Shown piece by piece: positions 40,143 to 46,447 of a stretch of DNA of 46,447 bases. Every line of letters starts with the position of its first letter. Within the stretch, counting starts at the first letter, position 1. Under the pieces are notes generated by a model. It made no database searches, was not told the DNA's origin, and was given only the letters and a program-made list of their open reading frames with translations. The position numbers were made by a program, and so were the translations under genes. The DNA is from Cyanobacteriota bacterium (GTDB lineage Bacteria > Cyanobacteriota > Cyanobacteriia > PCC-6307 > Cyanobiaceae), in assembly GCA_027620015.1 (NCBI GenBank), contig JAQCGH010000014.1, forward strand, positions 1 to 46,447, given 5' to 3'.

Positions 40143-41240
40143 TCAGCCTATTCGCCGCAGTGGCGGGCCCTGGCTGGGGCGGATCTGGGCCGGTAGCTGT
40201 TGACTGGTGATTGTCTCCAGGCTAGTCATGTTGTAACTGGTGTAAGTCGTGCGTCCCGCGCCATCACCCTGGGGCCAGAAGGCATCGATCACGGTGAGGG
40301 TCTGCACTGGAGCTGTGCTGTCCTGCAGCCGGCGGCGCGGACCACTGCCCAGGGCGCCGAGGTTGAGCAAGTCCAGTTGGCCCACCCGGCCTGGGAAGAA
40401 AGCGTGATGGTGGCCGCTGATATAGGCATGGGCGCCAGTGCGCTCCAGCAACTGGCGCAGAGCCTCGCTCTGCTGCAACACCTCGCCAGGGCGATCCCGG
40501 CCTTGACCAACCGCCAGCAACGGCAGATGGCCCAGCACCAGACGTAGCCGTGCCGTTTGGGCCTCCGGGCTGCGCAGCTGGCGCTCGGCCCATGCCACCT
40601 GTTCGGCCTCCAGAACGGCTGAGGAGGCATCCCACACCAGCAAGAAGAGGTCTTGCTGGCGCACGCTGTAGGCGAAGGGAAACCGGCTTGCATCAACAAA
40701 CTTCAGCCCCAGGGCGTGCTGCTGGCCGCGCCAATAACGCTCAGCCTCCTGGCGATCGAACTCAAATATGTAGTTTCCCGCAGAGCGGGCCGAAGAGGCA
40801 TCGTGGTTGCCCATGGTGATCGCAACCGGCAGCCCGGAGCGCCTAAGCGGTGCCAGCAGCTGGCGGTGGAAGGAAGCCCACATGGCGCTGAGGTGTACCC
40901 GGCTGAGACCCTGCTTCTGACCAGCCACCATGTCGCCCCCGCAGAGCACCAAATCGGGTTTCCAGCTAGGGATCAGTTCAACGGCTCGCAGCACCTCCGG
41001 CAGATAGCTGGTGGAGCCATAACTGCTATTTAGATCGCTGATCGCCACCATGCGCAGGTCGCCCCGGGGCGGCAGCAGCGGTTTTACCCCACCCCTAGGA
41101 GCGGCAATGGCATCCGAACGCAGACCTGACGCCGCCCAAGTCGCGACTCCCAAGCCAGCCAAGCTGAGGAAGCCGCGTCGGGTGAGGTAGGCAGCAGGCC
41201 AGGCAACCATCTCCGGCGTGCTGCGCTGAAACATTCCCAT
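40143..41240 (-). CDS. Tat-exported calcineurin-like metallophosphoesterase
   Basis: The N-terminus has a twin-arginine signal: TRRGFLSLAGLGVATWAASG. The phosphoesterase motifs follow in order: SDLNSSYG, GGDMVAGQ, GNHDA, GHLPLL and GHHHAFF. The first should be DxH, but here it is D69-L-N71, so one metal ligand is changed to Asn. Other ligands are intact. Substrate unknown; export suggests hydrolysis of organic phosphates or nucleotides outside the membrane. A start at ATG 41210 (MVAWPAAYL) is also possible. It ends 123 bases before the secreted protein gene. Confidence 0.9.
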   Translation of the reverse strand: MGMFQRSTPEMVAWPAAYLTRRGFLSLAGLGVATWAASGLRSDAIAAPRGGVKPLLPPRGDLRMVAISDLNSSYGSTSYLPEVLRAVELIPSWKPDLVLCGGDMVAGQKQGLSRVHLSAMWASFHRQLLAPLRRSGLPVAITMGNHDASSARSAGNYIFEFDRQEAERYWRGQQHALGLKFVDASRFPFAYSVRQQDLFLLVWDASSAVLEAEQVAWAERQLRSPEAQTARLRLVLGHLPLLAVGQGRDRPGEVLQQSEALRQLLERTGAHAYISGHHHAFFPGRVGQLDLLNLGALGSGPRRRLQDSTAPVQTLTVIDAFWPQGDGAGRTTYTSYNMTSLETITSQQLPAQIRPSQGPPLRRIG

Positions 41241-41436
41241 GGTTAGCGCCTCGCTTAGGCCGACAAGCGCCAGAGCAAGGTGCCATGAGCCGTGGCTCTA
41301 AGCACACAAAGCGCCGCTAGGGCCATGCAAAGGGGACAGTGGGTTATCGACAAGGAACCGGTGCCGCATCGACCTCCACCCTGGCAGCTCAATCAGCTTT
41401 CAGGCGCAGGGGAGCCAATACTGCTGAAATAACGCC

Positions 41437-43164
41437 ATGAATGAGCGCCTGAAATCGGTAGTGCTGCGCCTGAGCGAATTAAAACTCCCCCTCGACCACA
41501 GCGAAGCCGACCTGGCGGCGGCAGTGCTGAGGCGCCTACGACTCGCCCCCGATCAACTACTTGGATTGCGGCTGGTTAAACGCAGCGTTGATGCCCGCAA
41601 GAGCACAGCGATCAGCCTCGTTTACAGCCTGGATTTGGAATTGGGCCTTGATGAACGGGCCGAGGCCAAGCTCTTGCAGCGTTTTGCCCGCGACCCCCAC
41701 CTGCGGCCCAGACCCGACACGACCTATCACCCCGTCGTAGGCCACGCCAACGATCGAAGGATGCGACCAGTTGTGGTGGGAGCTGGTCCATGCGGCTATT
41801 TCGCAGCCCTGCTGCTGGCCCAGATGGGGTTTCGTCCCCTATTGCTGGAACGAGGCAAGACGGTCAAGGAGCGCAGCGCCGACACCTTCGGCTTCTGGAA
41901 GGGCCGGGCGGACTTCAATCCCGAATCGAATGCCCAATTTGGCGAGGGTGGGGCCGGCACCTTCTCTGATGGCAAGCTCTACAGCCAGGTGAGCGAAGCC
42001 AAGCCTTACGTGCGCAAGGTGCTTGAAGAGCTAGTTGCCGCAGGCGCTAACCCCGACATACTCACCCTGCACCACCCCCACATCGGCACGTTCAAACTGG
42101 CCACGGTGGTGAGAGGGTTACGTCAGCGAATTGAGGCTCTAGGGGGCGAGGTGCGCTTCGAATGCCGGGTAGACGGCTTGGAGTTTAATCCAAAGGACGG
42201 CTCCATACAGGGCCTGCAGCTGCGTAACGGCGAACGAATTCCTGCTACCCAGGTGGTGCTTGCTCTCGGCCACAGCGCCCGGGACAGCTTTGAGATGTTG
42301 AAAAGCGCCGGTGTAGCAATGCAGCCCAAGCCTTTCGCAGTTGGACTACGCATCGAACACCCCCAGAGCCTGATTGATAAAGCCCGCTGGGGGAAGGCCG
42401 CCGGCCACCCTCGCCTGGGTCCAGCCGAATACAAGCTGGTGCATCACTGTAATGAGACAGCCAACTTGGGCCGAAGTGTCTACAGCTTCTGCATGTGCCC
42501 AGGGGGACTGGTAGTTGGGGCTACCTCAGAGCCAGGCAGGGTTGTGACAAATGGCATGAGCCAGCACACCCGAAACGAACGCAACGCCAACAGCGGCATC
42601 GTGGTGGGTATCGGGCTAGCCGATCTAACTCCGTACGGCGCAAGCGCCGATGATCCCCTCGCCGGCGTGGCTTTTCAGCGCCATTGGGAGGGTTGCGCCT
42701 TCGTTAACGGTGGCTCGAACTACCAAGCTCCTGCCCAGCGGGTTGGCGATTTCCTCGCGAACCGCCCCAGTCAGGGCAAAGGGGGAATTATTCCCTCATA
42801 CCAACCAGGAGTCTGCTACGGGAGTTTGGCTGGCTGCCTACCGGAATTTGTGCTTACGGCTATTAGGGAGGCCTTGCCTGCCTTCAATAAGCGTATTCCA
42901 GGCTTCCTAATGGAGGATGCTCTACTCACCGGTATAGAAACCCGCACCTCCTCTCCAGTTCGTCTACCTAGAAACGAAATAACCCTGGAAAGCTGCAACA
43001 TCCCAGGGTTATACCCAGCTGGCGAGGGGGCTGGGTACGCAGGTGGGATCCTTTCGGCAGCAATTGATGGCATCAAAGTGGCCGAAAAGGTAGCCCTAGC
43101 GATCACTCTTCCTCGTCCTCTGCCCCAAGAGGCACTAAACGAATCTGTTTGCGACCCAACTTGA
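41437..43164 (+). CDS. FAD-dependent dehydrogenase (COG2509 type)
   Basis: A flavoprotein of 575 residues of the uncharacterised COG2509 family. An N-terminal domain of about 105 residues (LRLSELKLPLDHSEADLAAAV) precedes the dinucleotide loop VVVGAGPCGYFAALLLAQMG. NAQFGEGGAGTFSDGKLYS is the family's most typical block; VVLALGHSARDSFEML and GLYPAGEGAGYAGGILSAA complete the FAD site. The reaction is unknown. Its 3' end overlaps the cyAbrB gene on the other strand by 62 bases. A 196-base gap without recognisable signals separates it from the divergent phosphoesterase. Confidence 0.92.
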   Translation: MNERLKSVVLRLSELKLPLDHSEADLAAAVLRRLRLAPDQLLGLRLVKRSVDARKSTAISLVYSLDLELGLDERAEAKLLQRFARDPHLRPRPDTTYHPVVGHANDRRMRPVVVGAGPCGYFAALLLAQMGFRPLLLERGKTVKERSADTFGFWKGRADFNPESNAQFGEGGAGTFSDGKLYSQVSEAKPYVRKVLEELVAAGANPDILTLHHPHIGTFKLATVVRGLRQRIEALGGEVRFECRVDGLEFNPKDGSIQGLQLRNGERIPATQVVLALGHSARDSFEMLKSAGVAMQPKPFAVGLRIEHPQSLIDKARWGKAAGHPRLGPAEYKLVHHCNETANLGRSVYSFCMCPGGLVVGATSEPGRVVTNGMSQHTRNERNANSGIVVGIGLADLTPYGASADDPLAGVAFQRHWEGCAFVNGGSNYQAPAQRVGDFLANRPSQGKGGIIPSYQPGVCYGSLAGCLPEFVLTAIREALPAFNKRIPGFLMEDALLTGIETRTSSPVRLPRNEITLESCNIPGLYPAGEGAGYAGGILSAAIDGIKVAEKVALAITLPRPLPQEALNESVCDPT

Positions 43165-43465
43165 TTTCAAACTCATCGCCAGGCTTGAGATCAAGCATGC
43201 CCGTATAAGCCTTACCAACCATCAGATTGCCATTGAACTGGATCTTGGTGTTAAAGCTAAGCTTACGTCCGCCCTTTCCTGTTTTTGATGCACCACCAAG
43301 ATCAACGCCTTTTGCATTCAAGAGGGCTTCGTAAAATGCTGTGAAGTTGAGCCGTTCTGAACCGTCTTTTTTATGGGAAACATAGCCACAAGCACGAACT
43401 AAGTCGGATTTGCTAACATCCCCGAGCTCTTTGACTTTAGCTAGAAGATCAGCATTGGTGAGCAT
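43103..43465 (-). CDS. cyAbrB transcriptional regulator
   Basis: Cyanobacterial AbrB-like DNA-binding protein of 120 residues, a family that regulates nitrogen and carbon genes, hydrogenase and cell division. The N-terminal part LAKVKELGDVSKSDLVRACGY and the beta-hairpin DNA-binding part (NGNLMVGKAYTGMLDLKPGDEFEIKL, shown in part; KQIRLVPLG) are typical, with a basic stretch GKGGRKLSF before it and an acidic end. Which paralogue (1 or 2) it is cannot be decided here. A promoter-like sequence lies just upstream. The 3' end overlaps the convergent dehydrogenase gene. Confidence 0.93.
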   Translation of the reverse strand: MLTNADLLAKVKELGDVSKSDLVRACGYVSHKKDGSERLNFTAFYEALLNAKGVDLGGASKTGKGGRKLSFNTKIQFNGNLMVGKAYTGMLDLKPGDEFEIKLGRKQIRLVPLGAEDEEE

Positions 43466-43488
43466 GAAACTAAATATGCAACCTATGC

Positions 43489-43518
43489 ATTATGGCGCAT
43501 TAAGAGGCCCAACTGCAA
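43489..43518 (-). promoter_or_regulatory. Possible promoter of the cyAbrB gene
   Basis: On the minus strand TTGCAG (43513-43518) and CATAAT (43489-43494) are 18 bases apart, in an AT-rich stretch. The start of transcription would be about 17 bases before the ATG, a short leader. Confidence 0.45.
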
Positions 43519-43567
43519 GCAAAAAGTTTGGTTTGAATGCAAATCCAGCTACATACTGCGCCAAGAT

Positions 43568-44383
43568 TCAAGCCTGAGAAACAATGCCGCTCCACTGAAC
43601 CGCCTTCACCTGATCACGCCGCCAGGAGTGAAACAGCAGCGGTTCGCTCACTGTGCAAAGAGGACAACTGCCAATGCGCGCCGTTGGCACTCCAAGTAGT
43701 TCCAGTTGGAACCTGGCTGCAAGGCGGATATCAAGGCGGTCCCTCATAGGGTCTGGGTCGGCCTGCAAAGCGCCGCACTGACGCAATTGCTCAAGCAGCG
43801 CAGGCATCGACGAATCCTGATGGGAGGGATCTAGAGAAGCCGCAACCTGCTCAGAGACCTTCCGCTGCACCTGATTGGAGCCACCACCGATCGCTGGTCC
43901 GAGGGCAACCAGCAGCTCGGTCGGCCGACTACCGCCTTCCACCAGAAGTTGCACGGCGCGCTCGAGGATGCCACCTGCAACACCGCGCCAACCAGCGTGG
44001 CAAGCCACCACTCGGCCACTGGCGGGATCAGCAATCAGCACCGGGGTGCAGTCAGCGCCACAAACCCAGAGGCTTTGGCCGCCAGCATCACTGATAAGAC
44101 CATCGGCCTCGGGGAAGGGATCGGCGCTGGCCTGACTGGCAGGCAAAACCACGGGGCTGTGAACCTGGCGCAGACGGTGAACACTTACCCCAGCGCTCAC
44201 ATAGGCCGCCAAAACCTCCGGCTTCCGCCCCTGCCACTGGCGTGTAAAAAACCCGTGCTCGAACGACTGGAGTAGGTCGCACTGCAGGTAGTAGCCACCG
44301 TAGGTGCCTATCCAGGTCCAACCAGGCAAAGAATTGAAGTCCCGATCGGGACGATCAAAAGGAGGATCAACCGCTTCGGCCAT
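43568..44383 (-). CDS. pgeF: Peptidoglycan editing factor PgeF (YfiH/laccase-domain)
   Basis: A metal-dependent enzyme that removes wrongly built peptidoglycan precursors (established for E. coli PgeF); older annotations say polyphenol oxidase or laccase. The metal-binding set is visible: His in RQVHSPVV, Cys in CGADCTPVLI, His in ACHAGWRGVAGG. The C-terminal LDIRLAARFQLELLGV is also typical. It has 271 residues. It starts 9 bases after the tab2 stop and is the last gene of the S1-tab2-pgeF unit. Confidence 0.92.
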   Translation of the reverse strand: MAEAVDPPFDRPDRDFNSLPGWTWIGTYGGYYLQCDLLQSFEHGFFTRQWQGRKPEVLAAYVSAGVSVHRLRQVHSPVVLPASQASADPFPEADGLISDAGGQSLWVCGADCTPVLIADPASGRVVACHAGWRGVAGGILERAVQLLVEGGSRPTELLVALGPAIGGGSNQVQRKVSEQVAASLDPSHQDSSMPALLEQLRQCGALQADPDPMRDRLDIRLAARFQLELLGVPTARIGSCPLCTVSEPLLFHSWRRDQVKAVQWSGIVSQA

Positions 44384-44392
44384 CGTGGGGCA

Positions 44393-45277
44393 TCAAGCGT
44401 CGGGAAGGTCGCGCAGCAGCCAAAAGCCCTCAAAGCGCTGGTCTTCCTCCCTGGCTTGCACGGCTAGGAACTGAAGGCCTCCAGCCTGCTCTCGGGCATC
44501 AGCAAAAGCGGCAGTTGCTACCTCTGCCTCCTCAGTTGGCAAGTTGGCAAGTAACCAGCGATCCTCCAGGCCTGCTTCAAGCACCAGCTGCGGACCACTG
44601 ATCTCAAGTCGTACTGGCTCAAGCCCAGCCAGCCAACCAGCCAGGGCTAGGGCCCTGGTGGCACTGAATAAGCGAATTCCAGGTACTTGCACCTCGGTAG
44701 ACACCCTCTCTGGCAGGGGTACAAGCCCCGAAAAGCCAAGCTCCCACTCCGATGCAGTGGCCAAGGCAGCCAATGGCAAAGTGGCCCAGGCCCAGCTATC
44801 GCCCCGCGCCGCTTCCGGCAAGGGCACCGCAATCGGTCGCAAGGCCTGGGGGGGCGGGGCTAGTGGACCGGCCATGTAGCCGAGCTCCTGGGGATACACC
44901 AGGCGCTCCCGCTCTTGCAACCAGCTCACCAGGGCGTAGGTACGGCGGCTGAGCACCAACTCCAGCCCCAGCCCCTCCGCCGCCCGTTGCACCATGGTGC
45001 GCATCGAGGCACGCCAGCAGCGCAACCGCCTCGGCTGCCCAAAACCTTGCGCTGCAGCACCTGCCAACGCCGCCTCAAGAGCCTCCCTCAGCCAGATCGA
45101 ATTGACGCTGGTAGCAGGGCAGTCTTGGGCCCAGCGGAATGATTCGCTCGCTGTTTCCTCAGCTCTGGACCCAGCGGGGGTGGAACAGATCAGCAGCTCC
45201 CAGCGCTTTTTACCATCAGCTTCGAGAATGGGACGGGAGTAGTAGTCGAGCTCCCAATCTGGAGCGGCCAGATTCAT
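44393..45277 (-). CDS. Tab2/Atab2 family RNA-binding protein
   Basis: The plant and algal relatives bind RNA (psaB 5' leader in Chlamydomonas) and are needed to make photosystem I. The 294 residues begin with WELDYYSRPILEADGKKRWELLI (shown in part; the W-E-L-D-F/Y-x-S-R-P block is the family mark), then VNSIWLREAL, RCWRASMRTM, RRTYALVSWLQERE and the C-terminal GFWLLRDLPDA. The ATG overlaps the stop of the S1 protein (ATGA), so the two RNA-binding proteins are translated together. Confidence 0.92.
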   Translation of the reverse strand: MNLAAPDWELDYYSRPILEADGKKRWELLICSTPAGSRAEETASESFRWAQDCPATSVNSIWLREALEAALAGAAAQGFGQPRRLRCWRASMRTMVQRAAEGLGLELVLSRRTYALVSWLQERERLVYPQELGYMAGPLAPPPQALRPIAVPLPEAARGDSWAWATLPLAALATASEWELGFSGLVPLPERVSTEVQVPGIRLFSATRALALAGWLAGLEPVRLEISGPQLVLEAGLEDRWLLANLPTEEAEVATAAFADAREQAGGLQFLAVQAREEDQRFEGFWLLRDLPDA

Positions 45278-46440
45278 CCGGCCCCTTGTTCTTGTTGACG
45301 CAGCACGGAACGGGCCCGGTTGGCCCGCTCGGGGGCCTCAGCCATAACTTTGTCGCGATCGATCAGCAGTTCTCCTGGCTGTCCCTCAAGCAGAGCGGTA
45401 TTAAGGGCGATGCGACCCCGACCCGGATCCAGCTCGGTGATCAGGGCCTTGACCCGATCTCCCTGGCCAAAAACCTCACGCAGGTCACGCAGCTGACCAC
45501 CACTAATTGCCGATTGGTGCAACAAACCGCTGACTCCGCCTAGATCGACAAACAAGCCGTAGGGCTTAATTGCCACAACCTGGCCTTCGACAAGCTGTCC
45601 AACTTCCAGGTTTTGGAAAAGTGCTGCGGTGGCGGCTTTCTTCTCCGACAACACCAACTTGCGAGTCTCTGCGTTGACCTCTAAAAAAGCGGCCCCTAAG
45701 GTCTTACCCACCAAAGCCTCATGGTTTTCACCCTCCTGCAGCTGGGAACGAGGGATGAAGCCGCGTAAGCCCTCAAGTTCACAGGTGACACCACCGCGGT
45801 TGAAGCCATTCACTTTGACCTGAACAACCTTTCCCTCCTTCTCAAGGAGCCTCACCTTCTCCCAGCTCTGACGCAGGGCCAAGGCTCGGGCGCTGATGGT
45901 GACCATGCCATCCGCGTTTTGCTCGCCGGTGACGAGCACATCCACCACCAGATCCTTAGGAAAACTTTCCTTGAGATTCGTGATCACCCCCAGGCCGCAT
46001 TCTTTCTTGGGCATGAAACCCGGCGCCTTGCCCCCGATGTCCACGTAGACGCCATCACTTTCGACGCCAATCACCGTGCCGCGCACCACCTCTCCAGTGG
46101 TGCCGTGGGGCTCGTGGTCGTCGAGAGCCGCCAGAAAGGCTTCTTCGTCAAAATCGAAGTCGTCGACGCTCCGCGCCGCGGGCTTGGTGCTGGGCTCTCC
46201 GGCAACAGCAGCCTTCGCAGCACGCTTCTGACTCTGGTCAGGGCCCAACAGATCGGCCATGGTGAGGCCCTCCATAGATCCCAGGTCAAACAACTCGTCA
46301 TCGCTTCGGACGGGAGTGCGTGCAGGCGCAGCAACCCTGCTAGGGGAAGCGAAATGAGAAAGGGCCTCGGGAGCTGCGGCAACCGCAGGCTCAATTGAGG
46401 TTGGTGGCGGTGCAGGCTCGTCCTTACGGATCATCAACAC
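45274..46440 (-). CDS. S1-domain RNA-binding protein (ribosomal protein S1 homologue)
   Basis: Three S1 domains in tandem: about 118-190 (GTVIGVESDGVYVDIGGKAPG), 205-270 (VKVNGFNRGGVTCELEGLRGFIPRS, shown in part) and 285-355 (GQVVAIKPYGLFVDLGGVSGLLH). An N-terminal acidic and proline-rich part of about 110 residues precedes them. This is shorter than full S1 and resembles the second cyanobacterial S1 homologue (rps1b type). Candidate starts are GTG 46440, TTG 46437 and ATG 46434; since the frame stays open to the window edge, a start further upstream cannot be excluded. It leads the unit with tab2 and pgeF. Confidence 0.9.
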   Translation of the reverse strand: MLMIRKDEPAPPPTSIEPAVAAAPEALSHFASPSRVAAPARTPVRSDDELFDLGSMEGLTMADLLGPDQSQKRAAKAAVAGEPSTKPAARSVDDFDFDEEAFLAALDDHEPHGTTGEVVRGTVIGVESDGVYVDIGGKAPGFMPKKECGLGVITNLKESFPKDLVVDVLVTGEQNADGMVTISARALALRQSWEKVRLLEKEGKVVQVKVNGFNRGGVTCELEGLRGFIPRSQLQEGENHEALVGKTLGAAFLEVNAETRKLVLSEKKAATAALFQNLEVGQLVEGQVVAIKPYGLFVDLGGVSGLLHQSAISGGQLRDLREVFGQGDRVKALITELDPGRGRIALNTALLEGQPGELLIDRDKVMAEAPERANRARSVLRQQEQGAG

Positions 46441-46447
46441 CTGGGGC

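Noticed and set aside
41241-41436. Possible small RNA or riboswitch in the gap before the FAD dehydrogenase
   Set aside because: Only a 5-base-pair hairpin (GAGCC-GT-GGCTC) is visible, too little to support an RNA gene.

Overview
The window comes from a GC-rich unicellular cyanobacterium, most likely of the Synechococcus/Cyanobium (picocyanobacterial) lineage. This is inferred from gene content: Psb27, a ferrochelatase with a C-terminal chlorophyll-binding-type (CAB) helix, cyAbrB, a Tab2-family protein beside an S1-domain protein, a group 1 cyanobacterial RpoD, and several small families typical of cyanobacteria (DUF1824, DUF2854, DUF3153). I found only two exact HIP1 octamers (GCGATCGC). 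Almost all of the window is coding. I see no tRNA or rRNA, CRISPR array, insertion sequence or prophage. It reads as core chromosome rather than an accessory island.

Layout, 1-13 kb: the end of an M32 carboxypeptidase and inorganic pyrophosphatase on the plus strand; a minus-strand run rpoD, DUF1824, hemC, ClC-type anion transporter; priA on the plus strand; a minus-strand run DUF2854, argB, DUF3153; ssb and cobK divergent. 13-22 kb: purA and a pfkB-family kinase, proS and psb27 (all minus); a small helix-turn-helix-like protein; a methyltransferase; a [2Fe-2S] ferredoxin and an ArsC-like protein; an uncharacterised 513-residue membrane protein; lepB. 22-31 kb: a degenerate dihydroorotase-like protein with a double histidine phosphatase; then a plus-strand run of CPBP protease, a small bitopic protein, ftsI, transaldolase and a cyclic-nucleotide-binding protein. 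31-41 kb: minus-strand tyrosine recombinase, cobO, pyrH, frr and a geranylgeranyl-reductase-family flavoprotein; plus-strand hemH, M23 peptidase, ilvB, nuclease-like protein and a small membrane protein; then a secreted protein and a Tat-exported phosphoesterase. 41-46 kb: a FAD dehydrogenase converging on cyAbrB, then the operon S1 protein, tab2, pgeF.

Several genes serve linked pathways. hemC and hemH belong to tetrapyrrole synthesis and cobK and cobO to cobamide synthesis. Psb27 and Tab2 serve photosystem assembly or expression. ftsI, its bitopic neighbour and the M23 peptidase serve the cell wall. pyrH, purA, argB and ilvB are nucleotide and amino-acid synthesis.

No clear-cut new multi-gene system is visible. 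The most interesting points are: several proteins with the fold of an enzyme but without its catalytic residues (dihydroorotase-like, nuclease-like, phosphoesterase with an altered ligand); a zinc ribbon at the end of acetolactate synthase; an apparently domesticated tyrosine recombinase overlapping cobO; a ClC protein with a nitrate-type filter; a histone-H1-like tail on the primary sigma factor; a membrane protein with a voltage-sensor-like segment but no pore; and an 18-base inverted repeat just upstream of priA. All functions are read from sequence by eye; no database search was run.
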